Shown: piece by piece, positions 1 to 6,140 of the stretch
How the letters are laid out: each line of letters starts with the position of its first letter
Position numbering within the stretch: position 1 is the stretch's first letter
Assembly: GCA_013041835.1 (NCBI GenBank)
Contig: JABDRH010000286.1
Location: 1-8,322 of the forward strand
From: Desulfatitalea sp.
GTDB lineage: Bacteria; Desulfobacterota; Desulfobacteria; Desulfobacterales; Desulfosarcinaceae
Direction of reading: 5' to 3'
Length of the DNA: 8,322 nt
The notes under the pieces: generated by a model
Told to the model about the DNA's origin: nothing
The model's input: the letters and a program-made list of their open reading frames with translations, nothing else
The model's database searches: none
Position numbers and translations under genes: made by a program

Positions 1-1872
1 CAGCAAGGTATCAATGGCGCCATGGTTACGGCTAAATTGGGGAATTCAGACTGGGGCCTGACAGCTTCAAATAGCAATGGCCATTTTGAAATAGCGGATA
101 TACCGCAGGCCTCGGATTACATGCTGCTGTTTCAAGTGCCGGGTTCCGAGTATGTAAATCGAATCTATGTCGGCGAAACGCAAGCTAATCTTAACGGGAA
201 CAGTTTCGATGACATAGGTGAGGTGCCCTTATCCGAAGCCACCACGGTATCGTTTTCGGTCTACGACGAGGAGACCGGAAGCTTTGTTTCGGGGCTCGTG
301 TTCCACGGTTATTCTTATCTTTCAGGTTGTGATACAACCCCTCAGTATACCTATCCATACCCATATTCGACCGGAGTGTCGAGTTGTGGCAACAACTCGC
401 TGATCAGAGACTATTCCCACGAATCCATCTACGATTCGGTTCGTGGCACATACTCTATTGTTCTGCCGAATAATCTTGAAGTTAGCTTGGTAGCGGACAT
501 CGACTTGGATGACGATGGCAAAGGGGACTGGAGAAACGCTACCGGCGGCGCGTACGTCAATGGTGATCAATTGGTCGTTACTGCACCGTTTGTCCCCGGT
601 CTGACTAGCTTGGTATTGAAGTCGGCGTCGGTGGGCTATCAGGATATACAGTTGCGCTTATCATTGGTCGATGCGGGTCTTGATGCGATTGCCGGTCAGC
701 GTTTTACGATCAGTGATACCATCAATGGTCTGATAACGTCCACGTATGACGCGATTACTCAGCAGTATGTATTACAGGCTAAGATTGATAACAACTTGAG
801 TGTGTTGTTGCCGGCCTTCACCATAGCAGGGGAAGAATTCAGCAGCGCTTCAGTCAATATCAGTCGACAGAGCAATGGCCGTTTTCAGGTCAATATATCG
901 GGCACGGATAGCAATTCAAGCTACTTTGTACCAGACACCAGTCAGGTGTTGGATATTGCCCTCAAAGCCAAACCCATGCAGTCAAGTTCATTGCTCGAAC
1001 TTGTCACCATGTCCGATTCGGCTGACCCGGTAGATAATAGTGTGAAGTTTTTTTACTCAGCGCCGATTGGGCTGGATATCGACTCGATCCATCTGACCCA
1101 GCAGGATGTGCTTGAAGTGGTTCGCGGCGACGACAGTTCTTCAGATCTGGTGTTGCCGGGCACGACCTGGATTGATGGAGTCGATTCAGAGCTGCCGACC
1201 ACTTCGGTTTTGTCGCTAAACGACACACTGCTAACAGTCACCCCGGACGCTGCATTGGTCGAGAGTCATCAATACGAGTTTTATGTTGCACAGATCACCG
1301 ACATAAATAGCGGTTTATCCACTGATCTCGGTGATGATGCGGTAACGGTTACGGTTCCCTCCACCCAGTCATTCAATATTAATGATTTGCGCCTTGATAA
1401 TAACAGTTATACGACCGGGGGTGCGTTGATACATGCGCAAAATACCGCAGGTGCGGCGGCAAGCGCTGTGGATGCTGATCGTGCAGTATACCTTGTTCTG
1501 CCGGATACCATTGAAACCCTTGCCGAGTTCAGTTTGACTGTCCGTATCGTCACGGAAGACGGTGTTGCTGCCAACAGCAACAGCAGTAGCTCCGTGATAA
1601 CCATTGTAGCTGATGGGCGGCCGGATTACGCGACAGACAAGCGCTACATCGTCAGCTTGGCTGCGAATGAAAATGTGGTTGGCAACGCGGCGTCGAGAAC
1701 CTATCGAGGCATGTCGTCTGTTCTTTCCGACGGTCGTTATTTCACCCGAAGTACGAGTCAATACATATCGGACAATACCGGTAGTAATGTGAATACCATT
1801 GAGTTCGAATTTGCTTATGAAACCAAGTCCGGGCAAATACAGGCGGGCACAATCACCCTGCCGGTACTGTAA
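1..1872 (+). CDS. Large secreted Ig-like/carboxypeptidase-regulatory-like surface protein, 5' end missing
   Basis: The frame is open from base 1 and ends at TAA 1870-1872, so this is the last 623 residues of a longer protein; the first ATG (22) lies inside the fold and has no Shine-Dalgarno sequence. The first 50 residues (G-x-x-V-x-A then N-G-x-F-x-I-x-x-I-P) look like a carboxypeptidase-regulatory-like beta-sandwich. A later stretch (near window residues 345-455), with a 'KFFYSAPI' strand and 'LLTVTPDAALVESHQYEFYV', resembles a bacterial Ig-like (Big_5/SbsA type) domain. The protein is acidic and rich in Ser, Asp, Asn and Val. It has only two cysteines (window residues 110 and 129), which could form a disulfide. 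No transmembrane helix or sorting signal is visible at the C-terminus. Composition suggests an exported adhesin or matrix protein. G+C is visibly lower than in every gene downstream, with many A/T third positions. Exact function is not recognised. Confidence 0.75.
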   Translation, partial: QQGINGAMVTAKLGNSDWGLTASNSNGHFEIADIPQASDYMLLFQVPGSEYVNRIYVGETQANLNGNSFDDIGEVPLSEATTVSFSVYDEETGSFVSGLVFHGYSYLSGCDTTPQYTYPYPYSTGVSSCGNNSLIRDYSHESIYDSVRGTYSIVLPNNLEVSLVADIDLDDDGKGDWRNATGGAYVNGDQLVVTAPFVPGLTSLVLKSASVGYQDIQLRLSLVDAGLDAIAGQRFTISDTINGLITSTYDAITQQYVLQAKIDNNLSVLLPAFTIAGEEFSSASVNISRQSNGRFQVNISGTDSNSSYFVPDTSQVLDIALKAKPMQSSSLLELVTMSDSADPVDNSVKFFYSAPIGLDIDSIHLTQQDVLEVVRGDDSSSDLVLPGTTWIDGVDSELPTTSVLSLNDTLLTVTPDAALVESHQYEFYVAQITDINSGLSTDLGDDAVTVTVPSTQSFNINDLRLDNNSYTTGGALIHAQNTAGAAASAVDADRAVYLVLPDTIETLAEFSLTVRIVTEDGVAANSNSSSSVITIVADGRPDYATDKRYIVSLAANENVVGNAASRTYRGMSSVLSDGRYFTRSTSQYISDNTGSNVNTIEFEFAYETKSGQIQAGTITLPVL

Positions 1873-1879
1873 GGCGATT

Positions 1880-1907
1880 GGGCGCTATGGGGGGCGCCCC
1901 TTAATTT
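1880..1907 (+). terminator. Candidate terminator of the surface-protein gene
   Basis: GGGCGC (1880-1885) pairs with GCGCCC (1894-1899) around an 8-base loop, starting 8 bases after the TAA at 1872. It is followed by CTTAATTT, a weak T-rich tail. The next gene is convergent, so the hairpin may act for both strands, although no T run follows it on the minus strand. Confidence 0.5.
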
Positions 1908-1973
1908 GCTTAAAGGAGAAAGGGAAAGTTCTGCCGTCCATGCGCGGCTTGCTCTAAGGGGTAACGAATGACA

Positions 1974-2936
1974 TCAAAACAGATAGCTCGTTCCCACCGT
2001 ATTTAAGACAAACTGATCGGGCATGGCGGCGGCAAAGCGGTTGATGGCTTTCCAACCGGTGCAGTGCATGGGAACCACCATGGAAGGGTTGATCTCTTTC
2101 ATGGCGGCCACGGTGGGCTCGATCAACCCGTCGCTGGCGCCGCTGAGGTGGAAACCGCCCATTACCGAATGGATCTTTGTCTCGCGGGTGATATTGCGAA
2201 CATGTTCGATGGTATTGATGATGCCGGCATGGGAGCAGCCACCGACCACCACCAGCCCCTTATCTTTGACGTTGAAGGCAACGGCCTGATCATCCTCGAA
2301 GCTGTCATGTTTCCATTGGCCGTGAGGGTTGGCCTCCAGGCGGCCCGGCGAGCCGGTTTCGAACTTTGTGGTCCGTTCGACTTCACCGGTTACCAGGATG
2401 TGTCCGTCGGCAATGGTGGAGGCATGGCGGCGTTTGTCCAAAACTGCGCCGACGCGGGCGGGCATCGCTTCTTCAAAGGTGGGCATGTCCACATAATAAT
2501 CCGGTCTCAGCTTTATCCGGCGTGCCACGAAGGCGCCCGGATGCACCACCAATGGAACGGGCTTTTTCAAACGTTCGAAGACTTGTGGCATACCGTTGAA
2601 ATGGTCGAAATGGCCGTGGCTCAGGACCATGCATTCGACATCGTCGATCTTGTGCGTCACCATGCCGAACCGGACCGGCATGCTTTCGGCCATGAGGTCG
2701 GCGTTATGATTGAAACACAGGCCCGAGATGCCCGCATCCATCACGATGGTGTGTGGCTGTTCCTTGGCGTAAACCGTGATCAAAAAGGCCAGGCCGTGTT
2801 CCGCCATGAGCCCCTTGGGCGGCCACACGCGGCAGCGTTTTACGGTTTGCGTATCCTCCAGCAAAAGATCGCTGTAGTTGTCCACCAGCACGGTGATTTC
2901 GGCATGTGTCACCTGGGACAAAGTGATTGGGGGCAT
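1974..2936 (-). CDS. MBL-fold metallo-hydrolase (COG1237-like)
   Basis: A 320-residue metallo-beta-lactamase-fold protein, full length for the COG1237 group. That group includes the archaeal enzyme annotated as beta-ribofuranosylaminobenzene-5'-phosphate (dihydropterin) synthase; the bacterial substrate is usually unknown. The metal-binding signature H-G-H-F-D-H is at residues 107-112. A further ligand is likely in GGCSHAGI (His236), and GGFHL (His263) and MHCTGW (His291-Cys292) are the C-terminal motifs typical of this subgroup. No signal peptide is visible, so it should be cytoplasmic with a dinuclear metal centre. The ATG at 2936 is preceded by a good GGAG on the minus strand. It is the last gene of the NifX-CGGC-TrmO-MBL operon, 18 bp after the TrmO-like stop. 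The fold is certain; the reaction (hydrolase or phosphoryl-transfer type) is not. A 301-codon opposite-strand reading frame over this gene is a shadow. Confidence 0.9.
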   Translation of the reverse strand: MPPITLSQVTHAEITVLVDNYSDLLLEDTQTVKRCRVWPPKGLMAEHGLAFLITVYAKEQPHTIVMDAGISGLCFNHNADLMAESMPVRFGMVTHKIDDVECMVLSHGHFDHFNGMPQVFERLKKPVPLVVHPGAFVARRIKLRPDYYVDMPTFEEAMPARVGAVLDKRRHASTIADGHILVTGEVERTTKFETGSPGRLEANPHGQWKHDSFEDDQAVAFNVKDKGLVVVGGCSHAGIINTIEHVRNITRETKIHSVMGGFHLSGASDGLIEPTVAAMKEINPSMVVPMHCTGWKAINRFAAAMPDQFVLNTVGTSYLF

Positions 2937-2954
2937 ATCAAGTCTCCTTCTTTA

Positions 2955-3353
2955 TTATTTATTGGATGAATGGGGCTTGATATCCAGGATCGGCGTGCCG
3001 TCAAGCATATCCAGGCCCTTGACGCCTATTCGGCGGCCTGTGATCGATATGATGTCCACCACCGACAAGCCGATGGCATTGGGCCGCTTGGGTGAGCAGA
3101 TGCTGAAGATGCCGCGCGGTTCCTTGCGTTTGCGCGGCACCTGCTTGAGCATTGTTTTTGAAAACGGCGGGCTCCGGTGAAAGTGAAAAAGGACGGCGAT
3201 CTGCTGTCCGATTTTCAGATCCGCCAAGCCTGGTGCGAACTCGGGCAGTAATTCCAAGGTGCCTTCGACGCCGGAAACCGCGTAAAAATGGGGAACGGCA
3301 TCATCCGTCACATCGGTTCGCACCCAGCCGATGGGGCTAAAACAGATGTCCAT
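2955..3353 (-). CDS. TrmO/TsaA-like SAM-dependent methyltransferase domain protein
   Basis: A 132-residue protein with the TsaA/TrmO (YaeB, COG1720) fold. Diagnostic motifs are SPKRPNAIGLS (residues 87-97) and GLDMLDGTPILDIKP (113-127), plus the N-terminal 'FSPIGWVRTD' strand. E. coli TrmO N6-methylates t6A37 of tRNA-Thr using S-adenosylmethionine and is about 235 residues. This protein has only the N-terminal SAM-binding beta-barrel and lacks the C-terminal tRNA-binding extension. Short stand-alone versions are common in anaerobes and archaea, where tRNA modification is not proven, so another SAM-dependent methyl transfer is possible. It starts at ATG 3353 with AGGA about 12 bases upstream, which is a weak and distant ribosome site. 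It lies 20 bp after the CGGC gene and 18 bp before the MBL gene, so it is almost certainly cotranscribed with both. Family call is firm; substrate is open. Confidence 0.87.
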   Translation of the reverse strand: MDICFSPIGWVRTDVTDDAVPHFYAVSGVEGTLELLPEFAPGLADLKIGQQIAVLFHFHRSPPFSKTMLKQVPRKRKEPRGIFSICSPKRPNAIGLSVVDIISITGRRIGVKGLDMLDGTPILDIKPHSSNK

Positions 3354-3373
3354 CGATTCGATTCATCCTGGTG

Positions 3374-3739
3374 CTAGGCGAAGATATTATCCGGCTTGTA
3401 GGGGTGGGTGCCCTCGACCACCTCCACGCCGGCCTTGGCTTTGATTTTGTTAACGAGGGTTTCTTTGTGGGGGCAGTGGTCCGTTATACATGGGGCCACA
3501 TGCACTTTGGTAACCTTTTCATCCATGGGTTTGTTCCACAGGTTGACCTGCGCCATGCGGGTGACGATGGTGGCGCCTGGGCAGTCACCGCAATTGATCA
3601 TCGCGGTCAGTTGTGCGGCCTTGTCTTTGTAACGCTCGAATTCGCCTTCACGCCGATTGAAACCCACCATGCAGCGGGAGCAGCCGATGCACACGTCGTC
3701 CATGGCCCGTTTGCACCCGATGATCATAATCTTTTCCAC
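3374..3739 (-). CDS. CGGC-domain cysteine-rich metal/cluster-binding protein
   Basis: A small 121-residue protein that looks like the CGGC-domain family, a putative metal-binding family of anaerobes. It has eight cysteines: C9, a C17-x2-C20-x2-C23 run, C50-G-D-C53 (the family CGGC motif, here CGDC), and C84 and C89 in 'APCITDHCP'. This pattern suits a metal or Fe-S cluster site. The start is taken as GTG at 3737-3739 because a full AGGAGG lies 7 bases before it. An ATG 23 codons upstream (3808) would place that ribosome site inside the gene and overlap the preceding NifX-type gene. The resulting N-terminus (V-E-K-I-M-I-I-G-C-K) is the usual first beta strand. It is the second gene of the operon, 19 bp after the NifX-like stop. 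Biochemical function is not established; cluster carriage or sensing is inferred. Confidence 0.82.
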   Translation of the reverse strand: MEKIMIIGCKRAMDDVCIGCSRCMVGFNRREGEFERYKDKAAQLTAMINCGDCPGATIVTRMAQVNLWNKPMDEKVTKVHVAPCITDHCPHKETLVNKIKAKAGVEVVEGTHPYKPDNIFA

Positions 3740-3740
3740 C

Positions 3741-3757
3741 GAATGTCCTCCTATCAA
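3741..3757 (-). promoter_or_regulatory. Ribosome binding site deciding the CGGC GTG start
   Basis: On the minus strand AGGAGG sits 7 bases before GTG 3737-3739. No comparable site precedes the upstream ATG at 3808, so the short form with a GTG start is preferred. Confidence 0.75.
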
Positions 3758-3758
3758 C

Positions 3759-4196
3759 TCATTGTCTCTTGTGACGATTGTTTGGAAATACAGACCTTCG
3801 CATACCATGCGTCGGTTGATTTGGCCAGGCCTGCCGGTTCATTTTCATACGGCCGGGCATGTGCAAGGCCGGATCATTCAGGCGGTTGGTCTTGAATGCT
3901 TCGATGACCGCCTCGACATCTCCGCAAATAAAACCGATCACGCGGATGCCGGCATGGGACAGTTCCGTTTCCAGCAACAGTGAAACCGCACCGCAGATGA
4001 GTGTGTAGGCATCTATCCGCAGCAGTTCCCTGCAGCGCTCAAAGGGGGTCCTGCTGGTGAAAAGCACTTGTTCCCGCCCCATCTCACTGTGCGGATGGCG
4101 GTCGCGGTCATCCGGAAGATCGATCAGCAACGCCCGTTGCGCCACATCAAAGACCGGAGAGATACGGCCTTGCCATTGGGAGATTGCGATTTTCAT
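3759..4196 (-). CDS. NifX/NifB-family Mo-Fe cluster-binding protein
   Basis: A 145-residue protein of the dinitrogenase iron-molybdenum cofactor-binding superfamily (NifX, NifY, NafY, NifB C-terminus, and the Desulfovibrio orange protein). The N-terminus MKIAISQWQGRISPVFDVAQ is the classic first strand and 'G-R-x-S-P-V-F-D' loop. Later features are 'LICGAVS' (Cys68), 'ICGDVEAVIEAF' (Cys91) and 'LNDPALHMPG' before a basic tail. Such proteins bind or carry metal-sulfur clusters. No nitrogenase genes are visible, so a nitrogenase role is not implied. The start is set at ATG 4196: a second ATG (4205) and one at 4268 lie upstream, but a near-consensus sigma-54 promoter at 4209-4225 predicts a transcript start at about 4198, downstream of both. 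The mRNA would then be almost leaderless, and no Shine-Dalgarno is visible for any candidate. It is the first gene of a four-gene operon. Confidence 0.85.
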   Translation of the reverse strand: MKIAISQWQGRISPVFDVAQRALLIDLPDDRDRHPHSEMGREQVLFTSRTPFERCRELLRIDAYTLICGAVSLLLETELSHAGIRVIGFICGDVEAVIEAFKTNRLNDPALHMPGRMKMNRQAWPNQPTHGMRRSVFPNNRHKRQ

Positions 4197-4208
4197 GCAA
4201 GTCATGGC

Positions 4209-4225
4209 AGCAATAGATATGCCAG
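4209..4225 (-). promoter_or_regulatory. Sigma-54 (-24/-12) promoter of the NifX-CGGC-TrmO-MBL operon
   Basis: Minus-strand CTGGCATATCTATTGCT matches the consensus YTGGCACG-N4-TTGCW except at two bases after TGGCA. The invariant GG (4223-4222) and GC (4211-4210) are 10 bases apart. With C4210 as -12, transcription would begin near 4198, two bases before the NifX-type ATG. The gene encoding a sigma-54 activator starts 170 bp away on the opposite strand. Confidence 0.6.
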
Positions 4226-4327
4226 GCTGTTCCGATGCTGCGAAAGCCGGAGGGAAAAACGGCGGCATGCAATCACCCCCTGCTCAAGCTCTCCAATTTC
4301 ATTTGCCGGTTGCCTTCTTCATAACAG

Positions 4328-4338
4328 TGCATTATGCA
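4328..4338. promoter_or_regulatory. Candidate activator-binding palindrome, NifX-operon side
   Basis: TGCAT-T-ATGCA is a perfect inverted repeat in the divergent intergenic region. Its centre (4333) is 135 bp upstream of the predicted sigma-54 transcript start, the usual position of an enhancer for a Fis-family activator. It is also 55-65 bp before the activator ATG, so it could serve autoregulation. A similar palindrome, TGCAA-A-TTGCA, lies upstream of the selenoprotein operon. Confidence 0.45.
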
Positions 4339-4377
4339 ATGAAAGGTGTTCAGTACCATTGAAAAATGCACGGTTAT

Positions 4378-4395
4378 GGGAGGCAGGCCATCATG
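4378..4395 (+). promoter_or_regulatory. Ribosome binding site deciding the activator start
   Basis: GGGAGG (4378-4383) is 9 bases before ATG 4393. ATG 4366, nine codons earlier in frame, has no nearby Shine-Dalgarno sequence, and the added residues lie before the PAS fold. Confidence 0.65.
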
Positions 4396-5754
4396 GACCG
4401 GGAAATGACCCATTCACAGACAGATGTGATTCTCGATTCGATCAATGAAGGGGTGTTTACCGTGGGCATGGACTGGCGCATCTCCACCTTCAACCGCGCC
4501 GCTGAGCGCATTACCGGTATCGACCGGCGCGAGGCCATCGGCCAGGCGTGCTGCGATGTGTTTCATGCCAACATCTGCGAACAGGCCTGTCCCCTGAGAA
4601 AGACCTTTGACAGCGGCCGGCCCGTGGTCAACGCCACCGCTCATATCGTCAACAACCAGGGCGCCCGTGTGCCCATTCGCATTTCCACGGCCATCCTCAG
4701 GGATAACCGGGGCAAGGTCATCGGCGGTGTGGAAACCTTCCAGGATCTGAGCCGCATCGAGCAGTTGCAAAAAGCCCTGACCGACCGCTACACCTTCGAG
4801 GACATTGTCGGCCGCAGCGAATCCATGCGTCAGTTGTTCCGAGTGCTGCCTTTTATTGCCGAGAGCAGCAGCACGGTTCTGATCGAAGGCCCCAGCGGCA
4901 CCGGCAAGGAGTTGTTTGCCCGAGCCATCCACAATCTTTCGGCACGCCGGAAAAAGCGATTCGTGGCGGTGAATTGCGCTGCTTTGCCCGATACGCTTTT
5001 GGAGAGCGAGCTGTTCGGCCACAAGGCCGGCGCCTTTACCGATGCCAGGCGCGACAAGCCCGGCCGCTTTGAACTGGCCGATGGCGGAACCATTTTACTG
5101 GATGAAATCGGGGATATCTCCGAAGCCTTGCAAGCAAGATTGCTGCGGGTCCTGCAGGACCGATGCATTGAACCCCTGGGCGCCGTGCGGCCCAAACCGG
5201 TGAATATTCGCGTCGTGGCCGCAACCAACAAGAATCTGGCCGAGCTGGTTCGCAGCGGAAAATTTCGTGAAGATTTGTACTATCGCGTGCGCGTCGTGCA
5301 CCTCGTATTGCCCAGCCTGGAGCAACGGCGGGAGGATATTCCCTTGCTCATCGATTACCTGGTCAACAAATTCAACCGCATGCAGGGCAAGGGGATCGCA
5401 GGTGTTTCGGCCGATGTAGCCGCCCGCCTGATGACCCACGACTACCCGGGCAATGTGCGTGAGTTGGAGAACATCATCGAGCAGGCCTTTGTCCTTTGCC
5501 GCGGCGGCCTGATCGAGATGCACCACCTGCCGCCCGAACTGCGCGGGGTCGGCCATGGGGCCGGCGGCACCGCCGGCCCCATGAGCCTGGATCACATGCA
5601 GCGGTGCTTGATCGCCGAAACGCTTACCTTTTTCAAAGGCAATCGCGCCTTGACGGCCCAGGCGCTGGGCATTCACCCCACCACTTTATACCGCAAGATC
5701 CAGGCCCATCACATTGACATTCCGCGCCGGGACGGTCGCGGAACACGAAGATAA
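4393..5754 (+). CDS. Sigma-54-dependent transcriptional activator, PAS-AAA+-Fis, Cys-rich PAS
   Basis: A 453-residue enhancer-binding protein. In numbering from ATG 4366 (subtract 9 for the chosen start), a PAS sensor domain spans about 20-130 and carries C62, C63, C71 and C75 ('CCDVFHANICEQACPL'). The AAA+ domain (about 145-375) has Walker A GPSGTGKE (175-182), the sigma-54 contact loop as GAFTDA (222-227; usual GAFTGA), Walker B GTILLDE (241-247), the arginine-finger region FREDLYYRV (300-308) and PGNVRELEN (361-369). A Fis-type helix-turn-helix follows at about 427-447 (ALTAQALGIHPTTLYRKIQ). There is no receiver domain, so it is not a response regulator; the signal is probably sensed directly by PAS, perhaps redox, metal or an Fe-S cluster (inferred). 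ATG 4393 is preferred over 4366 because GGGAGG at 4378-4383 precedes it by 9 bases. Divergent from the NifX operon and upstream of the selenoprotein operon, both with sigma-54 promoters, it very likely controls both. Confidence 0.93.
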   Translation: MDREMTHSQTDVILDSINEGVFTVGMDWRISTFNRAAERITGIDRREAIGQACCDVFHANICEQACPLRKTFDSGRPVVNATAHIVNNQGARVPIRISTAILRDNRGKVIGGVETFQDLSRIEQLQKALTDRYTFEDIVGRSESMRQLFRVLPFIAESSSTVLIEGPSGTGKELFARAIHNLSARRKKRFVAVNCAALPDTLLESELFGHKAGAFTDARRDKPGRFELADGGTILLDEIGDISEALQARLLRVLQDRCIEPLGAVRPKPVNIRVVAATNKNLAELVRSGKFREDLYYRVRVVHLVLPSLEQRREDIPLLIDYLVNKFNRMQGKGIAGVSADVAARLMTHDYPGNVRELENIIEQAFVLCRGGLIEMHHLPPELRGVGHGAGGTAGPMSLDHMQRCLIAETLTFFKGNRALTAQALGIHPTTLYRKIQAHHIDIPRRDGRGTRR

Positions 5755-5819
5755 TCTCAAATGTTGCATACGCCGATTACCTTTTGGGCGCCTGTTTTTC
5801 ATGCCACACAGGATAATCG

Positions 5820-5830
5820 TGCAAATTGCA
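5820..5830. promoter_or_regulatory. Candidate activator-binding palindrome, selenoprotein side
   Basis: TGCAA-A-TTGCA is a perfect 11-bp inverted repeat, preceded by G as at 4328-4338 (shared pattern GTGCA-W3-TGCA). Its centre is 326 bp from the predicted transcript start (6151). Removing the 191-bp insertion and one 5-bp target copy gives 130 bp, close to the 135 bp on the NifX side. Confidence 0.45.
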
Positions 5831-5862
5831 TGATCTATATCCGCCGGCTTGTGCACCCTTAG

Positions 5863-5891
5863 GGCTCGCACAAAAATAACTTCAGCATTTA
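5863..5891 (+). repeat. Left terminal inverted repeat of the foldback element
   Basis: Begins GGCTCGCACAAAAATAA and differs from the right end at three positions (1, 18 and 25). Confidence 0.85.
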
Positions 5892-6024
5892 TCCATCCCG
5901 GCTTCAGGTCATCTGGGTCCGATCCGCGGCCCCGGTCTATTGGTAGCTTTGGCCTCACAATAGCTTGCTATTGCTCCGGTTTTGGGTCCTTAGATCAACC
6001 CCACCTGACCCAAATCCGGGCGCC

Positions 6025-6053
6025 TAAACGCTGAACTTATTTTTGTGCGAGCT
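6025..6053 (-). repeat. Right terminal inverted repeat of the foldback element
   Basis: Read on the minus strand it begins AGCTCGCACAAAAATAA and pairs with the left end over 26 of 29 bases. Confidence 0.85.
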
Positions 6054-6123
6054 CTTAGCCGTTTTTTGGGCACCGGTGCAGGCGTTCTGTGCAATTGAGC
6101 AGGTCGGATCTGCGTTCAACACA

Positions 6124-6140
6124 TTGGCACAGGGTATGCT
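6124..6140 (+). promoter_or_regulatory. Sigma-54 (-24/-12) promoter of the selenoprotein operon
   Basis: TTGGCACAGGGTATGCT has the invariant GG (6126-6127) and GC (6138-6139) exactly 10 bases apart. It has a perfect TTGGCAC -24 box and ATGCT at -12 (consensus TTGCW). The predicted transcript start is about 6151, giving a 77-base leader before ATG 6228. The sigma-54 activator gene lies just upstream on the same strand. Confidence 0.8.

Larger units (their letters stand above)
5863..6053. mobile_element. MITE-like foldback element, 191 bp, non-coding
   Basis: The 29-bp ends 5863-5891 and 6025-6053 are inverted copies with 26 of 29 matches, sharing the core GCTCGCACAAAAATAA. Weaker complementarity continues inward (for example the CCCGG and GGTC/GATC blocks), and near the centre CAATAGC-TT-GCTATTG (5958-5973) is a perfect hairpin, so the whole element could fold into one long stem. 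CTTAG directly abuts both outer ends (5858-5862 and 6054-6058), as expected for a 5-bp target-site duplication. There is no transposase frame, so it would be a non-autonomous element mobilised in trans. The parent insertion-sequence family is not recognised. Confidence 0.8.

Noticed and set aside
1369..1836. 155-codon minus-strand frame inside the surface-protein gene
   Set aside because: It has no translation signal or recognisable motif and lies opposite a clearly coding frame.
1941..1958. Tiny plus-strand frame M-R-G-L-L after AAGGAG
   Set aside because: Five codons, with the ribosome-like AAGGAG too far away; no evidence of a leader-peptide function, since no plus-strand gene follows.
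2064..2969. 301-codon plus-strand open frame
   Set aside because: It lies antisense to the MBL-fold gene, has no ribosome site or family features, and its codons mirror the motif-bearing minus-strand gene.
3740..3808. ATG 3808 start for the CGGC protein
   Set aside because: It overlaps the upstream gene and puts a perfect AGGAGG inside the coding region immediately before a suitable GTG.
4197..4268. N-terminal extension of the NifX-type protein to ATG 4268
   Set aside because: The extra residues do not fit the family and overlap the sigma-54 promoter; the conserved fold begins at MKIAIS.
4310..4338. Sigma-70 promoter for the activator (TTGCCT, 17 bases, TATGCA)
   Set aside because: The -10 box matches only 3 of 6 consensus bases and coincides with the palindrome; not enough to call.
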